In this document: positions 13,062-13,319 of the stretch, piece by piece
Numbering within the stretch: position 1 is the stretch's first letter
Layout: every line of letters begins with the position of its first letter
Origin: Anaerolineaceae bacterium UBA5365
GTDB taxonomy: Bacteria > Chloroflexota > Anaerolineae > Anaerolineales > Anaerolineaceae
NCBI GenBank assembly: GCA_002407905.1
Contig: DHPL01000011.1
Location: 19,121-32,439, forward strand
Direction: 5' to 3'
Length of the DNA stretch: 13,319 nt
Notes under the pieces: model-generated
What the model saw: only the letters and a program-made list of their open reading frames with translations
The model's database searches: none
What the model was told of the DNA's origin: nothing
Program-made: the position numbers and the translations under genes

Positions 13062-13319
13062 CTATTCCACGAAGCGATCTTTATCATCCAGGCTGAAGGT
13101 GGCGAAGGGCGCCTGGGTTTCGGCGTCCATGCCGGCCACAAAGCCGTACTTTACCTGCATATCCTGGTTGAGTTTATCGGTGAGGTAGGTCATTTTGATG
13201 TCCATGGGGCAAGCGCGTTCGCAGGCACCGCAGTCCACGCAGCGGCCGGTTTGATGAAAGGCCCGGGTAATGTGCCAGGCATGCTGCCCAGCCGGGCTGG
13301 TGGTGCTTTCTGTCCAGCG
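13062..13319 (-). CDS. 4Fe-4S protein, C-terminal part (runs off the window)
   Basis: Only the last 85 residues are visible, ending at TAG (13062-13064), eight bases before the next start codon. They contain 'HITRAFHQTGRCVDCGACERACPMDI' in part, with cluster ligands C27, C30, C33 and C37 of the visible stretch. A charged tail ending in 'DDKDRFVE' follows. This tail type occurs in FeS subunits related to the AsrA/HydB group, so the gene may be a relative of its downstream neighbour, but the N-terminal domains are needed to tell. It belongs to the same operon. Confidence 0.85.
   Translation of the reverse strand, partial: RWTESTTSPAGQHAWHITRAFHQTGRCVDCGACERACPMDIKMTYLTDKLNQDMQVKYGFVAGMDAETQAPFATFSLDDKDRFVE

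Noticed and set aside
1..13319. CRISPR arrays, insertion sequences, attachment-site duplication at the tRNA
   Set aside because: Reading through the window showed no regularly spaced repeats, no transposase or integrase, and no second copy of the tRNA 3' end.

Overview
The window looks like part of a chromosome from an anaerobic member of the Chloroflexota, probably class Anaerolineae. This is inferred from four things: a secreted protein carrying the 'YLPLI' tag that recurs in exported proteins of that phylum; a Thermus/eukaryote-type isoleucyl-tRNA synthetase; Gram-positive-style T-box control; and anaerobic multi-FeS redox genes. No sequence comparison was possible, so the taxonomy is moderate confidence. 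Base composition and codon use look even throughout, and no insertion sequence, phage gene or CRISPR array was seen.

Bases 1-480 hold RNA and control elements: a complete tRNA-His(GTG) with its terminator, then a strong sigma-70-type promoter (198-226) that fires into an isoleucine T-box leader (about 233-477) ending in an attenuator hairpin.

Bases 511-6177 are a tight plus-strand housekeeping operon: ileS, lspA, an rluD-type pseudouridine synthase gene and a low-specificity L-threonine aldolase gene. The genes overlap by 11 and 8 bases and then lie 1 base apart, so the T-box probably sets expression of all four from the charging state of tRNA-Ile. The IleRS has a rearranged HIGH signature (GIHH), a form reported to give very strong mupirocin resistance.

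Bases 6220-10127 hold three plus-strand genes: an exported Asp-box (BNR/sortilin-like) beta-propeller protein, a calcineurin-like metallophosphoesterase with a large central insertion, and a small TIGR04076-family protein. A near-perfect sigma-54 (-24/-12) motif lies in the 42-base gap before the propeller gene, but its predicted start site falls on the start codon, so it is only a candidate.

A bidirectional terminator (10149-10176) separates these from a minus-strand operon that fills 10189-13319 and enters the window from the right. In transcription order it encodes the C-terminus of an FeS protein, an AsrA/HydB-like FeS subunit, an AsrB/HydG-like FAD/NAD(P)/2Fe-2S subunit and a five-motif polyferredoxin. 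Together they look like the electron-input arm of a hydrogenase, sulfite or heterodisulfide-type reductase that moves electrons between NAD(P)H and low-potential FeS carriers. The catalytic subunit is not in the window. This operon and the unusual IleRS are the parts most worth following up.
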